A stretch of DNA of 64,000 nt from Chlamydoabsidia padenii (GCA_025330725.1 JAIWND010000005.1:434001-498000); one strand, 5' to 3'. Positions 1 through 11,871 are shown, counted from the first letter of the stretch. Numbers and translations: made by a program. The notes: a model not told the origin generated them from the letters alone.

Positions 1-1250
1 TGATGCATCACCAATCAACAAGGTAAAACAGTTTTAAAATTCTTTTTAGCCCTTCTTCCAATGTTAATCACATGGTTTCTCACTATTTCTTTTTGGGTTT
101 CATCCTATCAATAGGAAGTGTGGCGACCCCCCGGATTTTATGAAATCCCCAATATCCTTGGTACCAATGCATTTTTAAAACCTGAACCTCACACAGAACT
201 CACTTACAGCCTACGACCTTATACACCACAAAAACACATTTGCAAACGACCTTGGCTTCCTGCTGGTAATACTCCTGATATACCTCAACTTCCTCCTCTC
301 GTACGATCCGAAAACGAATTCGAACGATCTATTCGCAAAGCCCTCTCTGCCAAGAAAATTCCTGTCTCCTCATTGGATCCACGTAACAAGTATGCCAGCT
401 TCAAGGAGATCGGTACTGGTGTCAATGGATCAGTGGTACGTACGACTCATCGATACAAGAAGAATCTCCATTTGGCTATCAAGCGTTGTCGGTTGGATCC
501 TAATCGTGAATACAAAATGGCGATCGTGCGTGAACTCAAAATTATGGCCTCGGGACATCCTAATCTTATCCGGTTGCGTGAAGTCACTCTGTGGCGTGAT
601 GATGTATGGATGGCTATGGATCTGCAACGATGCTCGGTGTTTGCGGTACTTTGTCAACGGGGGATTCCTGAAGAATATGCGGTCCATATCACTTGTGAAA
701 CTCTCAAAGCTTTACAGTATCTCCACTCCAAGGGGTACATTCATCGTGATATCAAGTGTGAAAATCTCTTGCTTGGTTGGAATGGGGAAGTCAAATTAGG
801 TAGGTATAGATGAATTAGATGTAAATATACTCATCCGTTGTATTAACCACCCTCTTTTTATTATTATTATTAGCCGACTTTGGGTTAGCAACAAGATCAA
901 GTAAACGAAACAAGGATCGATTAGGTACAAGTAAATGGATGGCTCCCGAAGTAATTCGAGAACAATATTATTCTCAATCTATCGATATGTGGTCTCTTGG
1001 CGTAACAATCATTGAAATGATGGATCGTGTTCCTCCTCACTATATGATCAAGGATGAAATTGAACTTTTTGCTGCCATCCTCAGTGATCCAAGTCCTACT
1101 TTTACTTACAGTTACCCAACAATGTACATGCGTGGTTTGGTTGCTTGGTTATTGGATGAAAATGCTCGGTCTCGACCTAATGCAAAGGATGTTTACCAGG
1201 TAAGACCACCCAAAGAGATATTATACATGGCCCCTTGATTGATCTAATCT

Positions 1251-1290
<40 letters not shown>

Positions 1291-1385
1291 AGGAAATCAT
1301 CGCTCATGTACAAAGCAACCTGTTACGAATGGCAACTACTGCTGAATTGGCTCGATTTGTCAATCATGTGTTACCTCCTTGCTAA
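1..1385 (+). CDS. STE-group protein kinase, 3' part (cut by window edge)
   Basis: Serine/threonine kinase, probably of the Ste20/PAK type. Exons read as 1-22, 115-799, 874-1199 and 1293-1385, all with GT-AG introns and continuous frame; the 5' end lies outside the window. Visible motifs in order are a glycine loop GTGVNGSVV, the ATP lysine in LAIKRC, the catalytic loop HRDIKCENLLL, a DFG split by the second intron (ADFGLATRS), and the activation segment GTSKWMAPEV. The APE-flanking GTSKWMAPE and the following DMWSLG are typical of STE kinases. No CRIB or PH domain is visible in the part present, so the subfamily is open. About 90 residues of low-similarity sequence precede the kinase domain. 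The last intron has an acceptor preceded by a long A run instead of pyrimidines. Confidence 0.85.
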
Positions 1386-1838
1386 TAGGCACTTATGATT
1401 CTTCTTATTTATACTGTTATGACCCCTCCTTTTTTTTATTTTATAACTTTTAGCTATACTTTTTTGCATATCCACCCTCTCATGATACACACACACACGT
1501 ACCCATACCATTCCTCACACCAACAACAAAACACACAAACATTTATAACACACTTGGTGCTCCAATCACACACTTCATATCATCCAATTCCCCTCCAAAA
1601 AAAAAAAATTACATACCTCTCATTACTTCATCCCCTTCCTTCTATTCCTTTTTGGTAGAAAACGGTGATTCTGTTTTCTGTTTTTTATCTACTACATCAT
1701 GTTTCCCCACCCATATTTATTATATTATGTTATTTAGTCTCTGTATGTCCTCCAATGATAATAAAAAAAAATACTTTATTTATAAACATGTCTATTCTAC
1801 GTCTAATTATCTACAAAGTTTAGCCCACTTGATGATCA
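1386..1838. other. convergent 3' spacer
   Basis: Spacer between the kinase stop and the stop of the BAR-SH3 gene on the other strand. It is pyrimidine-rich with CA-rich stretches around 1490-1540. Open frames here are low-complexity and I see no gene. Confidence 0.6.
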
Positions 1839-3460
1839 TCATAGGTCGGATACATAGTTGCCTGTACAAATATAAGAGAATTAGATCATCCCCTGTCTTT
1901 TATTTGATCCTCCTTTTTTTTTTTTTTTTAATCATATTACCTGGAAAGATACCTATCTGACCATGAAGTTTACCCGTCCACCAATCATTTTGATCCGCTG
2001 TCCGTTCCACCACCTCGATCTTGTCGTCTCTTCGGAAGGATAAGTCGCCATCAGATTGTGCTTGATAATCATAAAGAGCCAAGACATAATGGGCAGTGGG
2101 TATAGTAGCTTCTATATGATTGCTATTGTTGTTGTTGCCAATAAGACCTTGATTGTAAGTAGGAGAAGCCCGTTCTTGTTCACGAAGTTCAGCCCGTTCC
2201 TTCAATGTCAATCTAGAATTATTAGCCCCACCCGATACTAATAATAAAAAGAAAAAAAAAAAAAAAAAAAAAAAGAGAGAGAGAGACAAGTTAGTCATCC
2301 CTTTCCTCCCTCTCTTTTCCGTGTGCCTCTTTTTACCTGCCAGCCAAGCCTTGCCACCTGATTTCAAGAGATCCATATTTTCCATTTCCGCCCGTACATC
2401 GTATTGAGAGTTTCGATATTGGAATCCATCTTCAATACCATATTGGTTGGTGATGAAGTACTGAGAATTGGCGTTCATGAGTTCATAGCACCGTGCATAA
2501 ATCATCCCATAGATCCGAGCCTGGATTTGGTACAGGTTTTCAAATACCGGTTGGATAAAATAAGCAAGTAGTTCAAGGTAATGAGGCAATTGTTCCTTGA
2601 GCATATTGTTGAGATATTCATAATCCTGTGTGGCCGTATCCAATGCTGATTCTGTCTAAATTCAGTAAATAAATTAAAAGTCAATGGATGTTATCATGAG
2701 TATCATTTAGTTTTACTTTACCTTGAATATTTGTTTCTCATCACTAAAACTACGGTCTTGTTTCGCATTCAGTTTAGCCAAAGCCATCCGATGTCGGTCA
2801 TAATCAATCAACTTGTGGCTACGCTTGACAATGGTTTTCTGTATCAGTTTGCCAATTTCCAAGAGTTCCAGTAAAGGACGAGTCACATCCAGGTCCAAGC
2901 GATCTAGTTCAGGTAAGACTTCGTCACGACAATAACCCAAAGCCGCTTCTGTATCGTTCACGGCTTGTGTGGCATCAGCTGAAGTCGCAGGTACACGTTT
3001 CTGGATCACACCTTCCACCGCCGGAGTCCCAATGTAAGGATCGTAAATGGCAGAGAGATATCCACCCATGTTGGCTTGATGCATCATGGCAGCTAAGAAT
3101 TAAAATAATAATAGAGTTCATAAAATATGAAGGGAAAGAGGGAATGAGGGAATTACCTGCAATGCTGTCACGATACGCTTGAATATCTTTATATAGCCTT
3201 TCAACTATATGAAGATTGTTGTTAAACTTCTTTTCCAATCCCATGAATTCAGGATCTTGAGTGGCTATTAAAAAGAAAAAAAAAAAAGTTAAGAGGTTAG
3301 TTATAACAAATGAGTTTCTTTATCATTTAGGAATTACCTCCGGCTTTTCTATTGAGCACTTGATGTGGAAGTCGGTGAATCGCCTTTTGTAAACCCTATT
3401 CAAGAAAAACAAGTTAGTTAGTGTGTTTCAATAGACATTGTGTCATACCTTCCAACTCAT
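1839..3460 (-). CDS. RVS167: BAR-SH3 protein, Rvs167/Hob1 (amphiphysin-like)
   Basis: Membrane-bending adaptor acting in endocytosis and actin patch function. Seven exons on the minus strand: 3460-3449, 3395-3338, 3264-3157, 3092-2722, 2655-2337, 2237-1941 and 1861-1839, giving 395 residues with all phases consistent. The N terminus MSWKGLQKAIHRLPHQ is the signature start of this family. A BAR domain covers roughly residues 10-240, and an SH3 domain (ALYDYQAQ, DWWTGK, GIFPGNYV) covers the last 58 residues. The final 23-nt exon is needed: splicing at 1940/1862 yields the canonical SH3 end FPGNYVSDL, whereas reading through gives a lysine-rich tail. A homopolymer-rich intron separates the domains. 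A CGGCGTTTAAA promoter element lies about 100 bases upstream of the ATG. Confidence 0.9.
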
Positions 3461-3556
3461 GATGTGACAGTAAAGAGAAACCAAAGAAAAAGAGAAGGAG
3501 ACTGAAAAAACGGCGACCTTTTTTTTTTTTTTAAAACCAGTTTCCTGGGTTTTACA

Positions 3557-3567
3557 TTTAAACGCCG
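3557..3567 (-). promoter_or_regulatory. GGCG-TTTAAA promoter element upstream of RVS167
   Basis: In gene sense it reads CGGCGTTTAAA, about 97 bases upstream of the ATG. It is a variant of the window-wide GGCGGGATTTGAAA element. Confidence 0.45.
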
Positions 3568-3876
3568 ATATACCCTTTTGCCTCAAGAACTTTCCCTACT
3601 GTTTCAAGATAATAGTTCGTTCGAGGATAGAATGATATTCAACTGTAGTATAATGCAAAGTTAAGAAAAAAGAGAGAAATGATTTTTTTCCCTTTATGAC
3701 AAAGCAAGCATGAGTTGATCATTCTCCCAGATTCATGCTGCGGGGTTTGAATACTTAAACCAATTTCATGCCCGCCCGTTTTGGTCTTTGGATTTGGATT
3801 ATTTATTATTATGTAAGAATGGAATAAAATAGCAGTAGTAGTAGTAATAGTAGTATATGTAATTAAATAAACTAAA

Positions 3877-5420
3877 CTAAGTAGAGCTAGCGGTAGGAGT
3901 CGATGTTGGTGTTTCTTCGCTCTTGTGTGCTGGATTACCATTGAGTCCTACATGATTGAATCCAAACCACCAAACCAGAATAGCAATTACCACAGCAAGG
4001 ACGATACATATACCAAGACACCACCATTTTTTCTATTAACAAAAAACTAGTCAATCATAGATTATCTTGATCGCATTGATACTTACCCTTCTTGTAGCCC
4101 GAGCACTTTTGATCGCTCTAGCTATAAACTGATTTCCTTGTTCCATATTCGCATTTGTATCCTCCGCATTATGTTCCACTTGATCCAACGTCTCCCCTTG
4201 TTGTTCCACCAACATTTGCATATCCATAAACAGTTGATGTAATTCCTAATGAAACTGGGTGTGAGTATTAATCCATTGTCATCAGTGTCATTCACTTACC
4301 ACAATAGTCTTTTCAATACGTTTTATATCTTGGTGTCTATCCTGGACTTCATTTAGCACAGCACGGGCTTGACTGGATCGACCGGCTTGCATTAACTATA
4401 AACGTGACAAACGGTTAAACCCCGACACACGATTTTTTTTTCCAACCCCTACTTACCGATTGTGTAAAGACTTGACTTGATTGATCTGAATCAATAATGT
4501 CTTCCACTTCCTCCGATGTTGCTTCTGGTTTGACAATACGAATTTGGCGTTCAATTCGTTGTCGGTAGCGTTGATCATACATGCGTTCCATATCTTGATA
4601 TTCTTGAATGGTACCCAAGAATCGTTTGCGAAGAGCATCTGTCTATTAACCCAGCCCAACCCCACATTATACCAAGTTAACAACATGATGTTTTTGCCTT
4701 GTTCTTTACCTGTGTTTTTCGTATCTTGCCATCGCTATCATTGCTTCTGTATTTCCCATTAGTACCTTCCAAACCTATAAAGAGAGAGAGAGAGAGAGTC
4801 AAAGAGACGGTTCAATACAGAAGCTGCGATGTCTTACTTTTAAGACGATTTTTGATATCGTTATTGCGCTGCTGTGTTTCATTCTTCAGAGCAGCAAGTT
4901 GAGAGGCATAATTTTTAGATTGTGATACACTGGTGACACTGAGGGCTGATTCATGCAATGATTGGATTTCTTGTATGTTGGTTCCCACTGTCGCAATATC
5001 ACTTTTAAGATCTTCGATTTCTCCAAAAAACCCAGACATAGTAGATGTATCGATTGGGTTTCGTGGGCTAGTCATTTCGTAACTTTGATGATCTACAGGT
5101 TCTTGTGTATTGCTGTATGTCCTTCGAGGTGTATTGTACCGAGATGAAGATGTTGTGGTTGGTCTTGATAAGCCGTTCGTATCATATCCCGCCGGTGTTC
5201 GTCTTGGTCCAAAACCATCATCAGCACTGCAATTTTTTTATCCAAATAGGATTAGCAAATGGGATGTTTATTTTTAGTATACATTTACCTAGTTGTTTGA
5301 TAGGATGAGTCCTATACAAAAGAAGAAGGTTAGTTAAAGAATCGAAGCATATAAACAAGTTCTTACCTGGTTATCACCTCTAATTTCTGCAGTACGATCT
5401 CTACTAAAAGAAAATGACAT
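3877..5420 (-). CDS. SSO1: plasma-membrane Qa-SNARE (syntaxin, Sso1/2 type)
   Basis: Target-membrane SNARE for exocytic vesicle fusion. Eight exons: 5420-5367, 5311-5289, 5226-4838, 4774-4710, 4642-4457, 4395-4300, 4245-4087 and 4032-3877, giving 375 residues. An N-terminal low-complexity segment rich in Ser, Thr, Arg and Pro is followed by an Habc-type helical region (EIEDLKSDIATVGTNIQEI onward). The t-SNARE helix sits at about residues 240-324 and carries the zero-layer glutamine in LVEQQGETLDQVEHN. The membrane segment WWCLGICIVLAVVIAILVWW is near residues 327-349, with a short C-terminal tail. Such a tail of about 27 residues after the membrane span is longer than is usual for plasma-membrane syntaxins. 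The second exon is only 23 nt. A CGGGATTTGAA element lies 94 bases upstream. Confidence 0.88.
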
Positions 5421-5513
5421 AGGGGTGTGACACACAAAAAAAAAAAAAAAAAAAGAAAAGCGAAAGAGAGACATTAATTCTAAGAACAATGCAAGGATAT
5501 GAAATAGTTTGTT

Positions 5514-5524
5514 TTCAAATCCCG
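5514..5524 (-). promoter_or_regulatory. CGGGATTTGAA element in the SSO1/SLF2-like divergent promoter
   Basis: An exact 11-mer copy, in sense for SSO1. It sits 94 bases from the SSO1 ATG and 108 bases from the divergent ATG at 5632, so it may serve both genes. Confidence 0.5.
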
Positions 5525-5631
5525 ACTTTCCCTAATTTGGGTTACTGTGACTTTTTGGTGGTGGGGAAGAAGTTCATTACCGCCTTTTTTTATTTCTTCT
5601 CTCTTCTTGCAACCATCTTGACTTTCAACTG

Positions 5632-7864
5632 ATGCCCTTCTCCAGTGATGGAAAAACTGAAGACGTTGCTACTCTTTTTAAACCTAAACCTCGTGCATCA
5701 AACTCAACACAGCGGCAAATAATTGGCGACAATCATTTCGTAACACCCAAGAAACGTCGACGACTTGAACGAGGAAACAAATCTGAACTAGACAAGGTAT
5801 GAATGCCAAAGTGCTATAATGTTCGTGTTTTACTAATCTCTTCTTTTATACTCACTAGTTATTCGATAAAATCAGCAACGATCCCTTTTATGAAAATGAC
5901 TTGCCTCTTTACGACGACAAACCAACCTCATCACCAAAAGAAGAACAGGTAGACAGTAAGGAACTTTTGTTGGAGCAACAACTGAAGTGGCTTTACGATG
6001 ATCCATCTCATGATAACGACGATAGTACCTCCGTATATGACCTCGCAGCTTTGGCAACAAGTTTTTTGGAAGAAGAACAGACGGAACAACTGAAATTGGT
6101 AAGTACTCTTTATCCGCGCCAACTGTTATCAAACTTGTATCTAATACACCTCTTTTCATTTAGGCACTCGATGGTACCGATCTCACTAAAATCAGTACCC
6201 CTATTTACCGCTTCTTTAACAATCGTTGCAAGGTATAGTATGTCACTCAATGGTCCCTCTTCTTCTTTACTAACCACTTTTTTTTATATCTTGAACTAGT
6301 TACCGATTCCTCACTTGCAAGTTGAAACTGGCTCCATCATTGACGAATCAAATAAAGCAAAGTATGACCGTATTATCAAGTATTCTCATTGTAGGTACTC
6401 GTACAAGAACCACTAGTTATAAATCAAGATATACTGACATCTTTTTTATTGTAGCCAAAGAACAACGCAAGTTTTTCCTCTCATGTGGTCTTCTTCCTCT
6501 CTGGCATAAACAAGGCTGGCATTGCCCTCAATCAGTCTATCGGTGGCTCATGGAAATAGGTAAGCAATCAACTCTATGAAAATATGACGATGTGTATTAA
6601 CGAATCATCCATCAGTGGCGTTTGATAAAGATATTGAAACAGCTAGGAAAGCCAAGACCATTGTCTACGCCTTATGGTCTAAAATGGTAAGCATACATCT
6701 ACAAAAAAAAAAAAAAAAAAAGGCAATACTAACCTTATTGTGATTGAACAGCCTCGTGAAAAATTATGTATGCAACCAACAACAGGGGATGATATCAATT
6801 ATAGTCGATTTATGTCTTTAGAAACATTCAACTACATCTTGAAAGGATACGGCGCACTCGATCTCTCGACGATGGATGATGATACGGATACACTCATGGA
6901 AAAAGATGATCTCACTGACAAGATCCCACTGACTCAATTCGAGTGGACCCTTCAACTTCTCCAACGCTCATTGGATCTCTGGCCCGAAGCATACACAAAT
7001 CAACAAATACACTCTTTGGCAACAACCCTGATCTGTATGGGTATAGATGGGATCGGAGTCCTGGCACTGAAACACATCCAAGATACACTAGATACATGCT
7101 TGTCGGTGTTTACCGAGGATACCTGGCGACTACAACTACAACAATTAGCCTACCATTTGATTGAACGATTTACTTCAATCGAACTCCGGGTGCGATTGCC
7201 TACAGTCACCAAAACCATCTATCCTCGATCCTTATATTTACGACGTGTCATGGCTGTAATGTCACTCGAGGCTGCTCTATACAAGGACAAGATGGATGAA
7301 AGGGAATTGACGTTTGGTGATGTGTCCCTCTCTTTGGCTTTTGATAACGAATTGATTCCTCGCTTAGCTGCCATTGTGGATGATTCGGGTGGTATCTTTC
7401 AGCAGACTGATCCTGATTATTGTCAGATATCTGATCGTATTTACTTGCTGGATTATGCTGTTGGGAATGACTATGCGGAACTAATGGCCTCAATCGTAAG
7501 TTTACTAGAAGGTGGTATGTGTGGAAAGACAACTTGATACTGATCTACTCTCTCTTTATGTATATCGTCATTCGTCAGGATGCTGTAAACTCTATAGTGA
7601 CACAGTTACAAGCTTTTAGTCGCAAAATAGGTAAATTGATTGTTTTGGGATAAGAAGGGATAAGAAGTCTGATATGCAACATATATGAAATAGGTGGTAC
7701 TCTAGGCGCACTAGCTAAAACCAAGGTAAAGTTATATAGCATTCAAGGGATGGCATGTATTCACTTTTGATCTACAGGCAAACGAAGTAGCACAACGACT
7801 CTGGAGTAGACTTGTATATGTCATTGGTCAAAATAGAAATCCTGAAGAATACAATGAATTATAG
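5632..7864 (+). CDS. SLF2/CANIN-like protein (possible SMC5/6-complex factor)
   Basis: Ten exons join without a stop to 551 residues: 5632-5796, 5859-6098, 6164-6232, 6300-6390, 6455-6559, 6616-6686, 6752-7495, 7579-7630, 7694-7725 and 7778-7864. The N-terminal 60 residues are basic and probably disordered, with a KKRRR cluster near residue 45 that could be a nuclear signal. The rest is helical. The C-terminal part has a pattern (SLYLRRVMAVMSLEAAL, DRIYLLDYAVGN, then a short helix ending in LWSRLVYVIGQ) that recalls the CANIN domain of SLF2/FAM178 proteins, which dock onto SMC5/6 during DNA repair. The family call rests on remembered pattern similarity only and could be wrong. The gene structure itself is well supported. 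Confidence 0.5.
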
Positions 7865-8132
7865 TTGGCCTCCTCTTTTAGTGTTTGGGTCTAATCTAAC
7901 TCAAGCAATGTGATCCCTCATGGTCCAGTCAAAAATGGGTATGTATGACCTGGAGGTTATTTTTTAAATCTCCGCCTATTCCCTCTTCCCATAAAAAATC
8001 GTCATCCCATTCTTTTTTATCTCTTTCTCACTCTCTCTCTTTTACATCATCCTTTAATCCATATACCTCCCAACTCTTTTAAACACCCAATCTTCTTATC
8101 TACTTGTTAATAAAGCATAGAACTCACAACAC

Positions 8133-9001
8133 AATGGTATAACATATACAATACTATCTTCCTTTTGATACTAACTTGGTTATGATGATTATGATAGAGT
8201 GGACCACCGACAAGAGAATACCTTTACAAAATCCTGGTAGTAGGTGATCTCGGTACCGGCAAAACCTCCATCATTCGGCGATATGTACACAACATCTTCT
8301 CTACCAATTACAAGTCAACAGTAAGTTTATCATGATAACAGGTTATTACTTGTAATGATGCCTGACTCATCCAATTTTTTTTTTCTTATATATTATACAG
8401 ATAGGTGTTGATTTTGCTCTTAAAGTGATTCAATGGTCACCTGAAATTATTGTCCGTTTACAACTTTGGGATATCGCAGGACAAGAACGATTCGGCAACA
8501 TGACTCGCGTTTATTATAAAGAAGCTCTTGGTGCTTTTGTGGTATATGATGTCACTCGACCGCAAACGTTTGAAGGGGTAACAAAATGGAAACAAGATTT
8601 GGATTCAAAGATCTCTTTACCTGAACCTTGGGGTGGTGGACATATCCCTGTAGTCTTATTGGCAAATAAAGTAAGTCTAGAAATAAAAAGAGTGGTGGTG
8701 TATATACTAATTATGTTCTCTCTCTCTTTTTTAGTCTGATTTATTACAAGAAGGACATGGACAACCTATCAATCACCAAGAAATGAATCAATTCTGTCTG
8801 GATAATGGATTCTCAAATTGGTTTGAAACTTCTGCTAAAGATAATACTAATATTGATGAAGCAGCAAGGCATCTCATCCAATCGATTGTGGCTATTGAAG
8901 AAGAACACGGTACCTTGGTAGCAGATGATATGGATGATGATGATTCGATTCATCTGGATCAAACTAAACGTCATGATCATGCTGGAACCGGCTGTTGTTA
9001 G
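8133..9001 (+). CDS. Rab32/38-family small GTPase
   Basis: Ras-superfamily GTPase of 220 residues. Exons are 8133-8135, 8198-8320, 8401-8670 and 8735-9001; the first exon holds only the ATG. Motifs: P-loop GDLGTGKTS, switch I ending in STIGVDFALKVI, switch II WDIAGQERFGNMTRVYYKEA, base-binding NKSD (split by the third intron) and SAK. Ile in place of Thr in the IAGQE motif and the FGNMTRVYYKEA block are hallmarks of the Rab32/38 branch, which acts on lysosome-related organelles and mitochondria in animals. The protein ends in Cys-Cys, a geranylgeranylation signal. The tail carries an acidic stretch (DDMDDDDS). A Rab32-type gene is notable because yeasts lack one. Confidence 0.9.
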
Positions 9002-9333
9002 TCTTTGATCTTACTCCACCTAGTTTTATGTACATTCTCTCTTCCCCTCCCCTTTTTGTTATTACTCATACTATTTTACTTATATACTACCCTTCCTTCC
9101 TCTCTGTTTATATAAATAAAGTCATTGATATTTATCTATTGCAAATAAAAATGGTTGTGTGTCATTCGATTTGATCTTCCCTCTCTGCGATAGGTCTTGA
9201 AGTTTGTTTTTGCTCCGACAATCTGCATATTTGTATCACCTGAGCCACACTCCATCCTTGTCACCATATAGAATGATGTGTATGTTTGTATTACAGTAGT
9301 TCCGGAATCAATTGCCACCACAAAAAAAAAAAC

Positions 9334-9347
9334 GCGGGATTTGAAAA
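9334..9347 (+). promoter_or_regulatory. CGCGGGATTTGAAA element without an obvious gene
   Basis: Perfect core copy on the plus strand, more than 1 kb from the next plus-strand ATG. It may mark a lost or unannotated transcription unit. Confidence 0.45.
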
Positions 9348-9483
9348 TATTGTCGGCATATTTTTGATCAACCCTGTCGGATGTCATAATGTCAACGTAG
9401 TGTAAAGGCAGTAATGGTAATAAAAAAAAAAGTTTATTATAATAAGGACAAATTAACTATACACTAAAAGTAATCTATGTTGG

Positions 9484-9790
9484 TCAGTTCTTCTTTGTTG
9501 TTATCAGCATAGTGTTTGATCGCCAAGCAGGTCCGCGTCTACTATCAATGTAAACACTATTATATTTACCCAGTAAGTCCGGTCTATAGTTCGACAAAAA
9601 ACCAAGTAAATAAAGATAGTTAGTAGCTACATAGAAGAGCATGTCACCTTCCCACCTGTCTATGTTTCTTTTTACCTGATTCCATCATGGTCAGCATCCA
9701 TTATTATGCTGGTCCAGAGTATGGGAGAATCTTGATCCTGCTTCTGAGTGTTCTGGTGTCTTCCTTCTTAATTGCAGGGGAGAATCGAAT
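9484..9790 (-). pseudogene. coding-like remnant, unrecognised
   Basis: Two minus-strand segments read as exons. One contains LWTSIIMDADHDGI and ends with a donor near 9676. It joins in phase across an intron to a segment containing GPAWRSNTMLITTKKN followed by a stop at 9484-9486. Upstream the frame is closed by a TAA unless another intron is invoked, and no start is found. It is either the last exons of a dead gene or a short gene whose 5' end I cannot trace. Family unknown. Confidence 0.3.
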
Positions 9791-10059
9791 CAGTTGCACA
9801 TTGTATACTGTCCAGTTGGTTTCAAGGTGTTGTTAATGTTGAAGTAAACTGTTGTCCATTGTTAAATGTTAAAGAAGCCTGGTACTGGAAATAGATGGAG
9901 TAGTGCGTTGTTTATAAGAATGGAGTATATCGTCATAAATATTCAAACAAGTTTATTGTTACTGTTATTGAGTTTGTTTTAGACCTATTAACATGTTTCT
10001 ACGTATTGACAAGATAAAGAAGGGGAGGAAGGAAGCCCCCATTTTCCCCCACCAAAAAA

Positions 10060-10072
10060 GGCGGAATTTGAA
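10060..10072 (+). promoter_or_regulatory. GGCGGAATTTGAA element upstream of SSH4
   Basis: One mismatch from the consensus, in gene sense, about 304 bases upstream of the SSH4 ATG. Confidence 0.4.
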
Positions 10073-10375
10073 CTTTTCAATTGAGTGAGCATAATGGGAG
10101 TGGTAAGGGGCTCAACCCATCATACACACACAGCGACATCACCCTACATAATGAATAAAGAAGAAATAAAAACATATACATTAATATGATGAATTCAATC
10201 ATGACAGAATCATCATTTGATTGCGTTAGTGTACCATTCTAAGGATAAGGATCAGTTCCCTCACTTTTCCCATTTTCAAAGTCCTACTCTGGATGAGAAT
10301 TTTTTTTAAAAAAGGCCCTTCTTTTTTTTTATTTTTTCCCTTCTTTCTTTTACTTTTACTTTCTGTTTACCAAGA

Positions 10376-11871
10376 ATGATGACAACGATGAACAAACTAA
10401 TGGATAGCAGTTATACCTGGATATTTATTGTTGGTGTTGTTATCTTTGTGTTTGTGGTGATAATATTACTATGTTTTACGAAAACTACTGGTGAACGATT
10501 ATTCCTCGGCAACATTGACGACCCTGAAATAGCCGGTAACATTGAAGAAACACCCGCTCTTTTGGCCTCACTTTCGGAAGATGCTCGTCTTAGTTACGAA
10601 CGTGCAAAAGGTAAATATATATATATATATATATAAAGATAATAATAACTAGAACCATTAAAAAAACACTTGCTAATAATATCTTCTTTTGTGATTATTA
10701 TAGTCTTCCAACAACGATTCCCTCCTGATAGTATACCAACTGAAATCACCTTGTCCCAGTATGTATCTATTCAAGAAAAAGGGGTATCTGCTTATGAATT
10801 CGATTGGGATATGGAAACCAACACTTTTGTATCTGGTCGTACGGAACTTCAATTCTTCCATGGTGAATGCTCTTTACAAACCAACCTGCCTCTACCTCGG
10901 AATCAAGAAGTCTACTATTGGGAGGTAATAATTATGATATATAAGAGAGATATAAATAACCTAACTATTATGATCTATCTTTTATTCGATCTGCGTACAT
11001 ACACAATAGGCAAAAATGTATGAAAAGCCCAGATCGACAGTTGTTTCTATTGGTGTCGCTACAAAGCCCTATCCAAATTGGCGCTTACCAGGTAACAAAA
11101 AAGAAAAAGAAAAAATGAATTAGTTGATATTGACAATCTTCTATTCTTTTGGACAAAAAATTAAAAAAAAAAAAAAAAAAAAAAAAAGGCTGGAATCGAC
11201 ATTCGGTTGGCTACTTTAGTAATACTGGAAATAAACACTTTAACAATCCGTTTAATGGTAAAACCTATGGACCTGGATTTCAAGAAGGTGATGTTATAGG
11301 AGTAGGCTATCGACAACGATCTGGAACGATTTTTTTTACAAAGAATGGTAGGAAATTGGAGGATGCCTGTACATACTTGCGATGGAACCTATTCCCTACC
11401 ATTGGTGCAAATGGTCCATGTCAAATTCATGTCAATCTTGGTCAAAGAGGTAAATTGGAACTATGTTCCTTATTCATCGTATGTATACTAACTAATTATT
11501 TTCAAGGATTTGTATTCGTGGAAGCCAATGTTAAAAAGTGGGGATTGGCGCCTATTCAAGGTACTTTAGCACCTCCACCTGCTTATGGGTTTGAATCAGG
11601 CTCACTTTTATTGGAAAGAGGATCTTCTGGACAAGAAGGACATCAAGGACGAATACGACAAAACTATGTGGAAGAAGAAGAAGAAGAAGACGATGACGAT
11701 GACGACGAACAACCATTGATTCAAGTGTATGCACCTATTCGTCGATCAACTCGTACACCACAACGATCAACGGTTCCTACACATTCACCACCCTCTTATT
11801 CAACATTATCACGACATCAATTTATGACTGGATATGGAAGTACCAACAATACCACCACTACATCACATTAA
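10376..11871 (+). CDS. SSH4: SPRY-domain membrane adaptor, Ssh4/Ear1 type
   Basis: Adaptor that recruits the Rsp5/NEDD4 ubiquitin ligase to cargo on endosome or vacuole membranes. Exons 10376-10610, 10704-10924, 11010-11091, 11189-11449 and 11507-11871 give 387 residues. A single N-terminal membrane span (WIFIVGVVIFVFVVIILLCF, about residues 16-35) is followed by a B30.2/SPRY domain (residues about 100-265; YYWEAKMYEKP, SVGYFSNTGNKHFN, GDVIGVGYRQRSGTIFFTKNG). The C-terminal tail carries two PY motifs, PPPAY and PPSY, which bind WW domains, plus an acidic run EEEEEEDDDDDDE. This order of span, SPRY and PY tail is diagnostic. The acceptor at 11187-11188 is preceded by an A tract. A choice between two adjacent ATGs at the start changes one residue only. 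Confidence 0.88.

Larger units (their letters stand above)
9002..10375. other. spacer with two promoter elements and a small coding-like remnant
   Basis: 1.37 kb between the Rab32-like gene and SSH4. It holds two G-strand elements (9334, 10060), a poly(A) tract and a minus-strand coding-like remnant near 9484-9790, listed separately. I see no intact gene. Confidence 0.5.

Noticed and set aside
1395..1960. Two overlapping plus-strand frames of 87 and 102 codons
   Set aside because: Low-complexity, pyrimidine-derived, and overlapping the last exon of RVS167 on the other strand.
3639..3941. Minus-strand 100-codon frame between RVS167 and SSO1
   Set aside because: It overlaps the real SSO1 3' end in another frame and has microsatellite composition.
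9136..9387. Minus-strand 83-codon frame after the Rab32-like gene
   Set aside because: No recognisable domain and no splice context; it covers the promoter element and an A tract.
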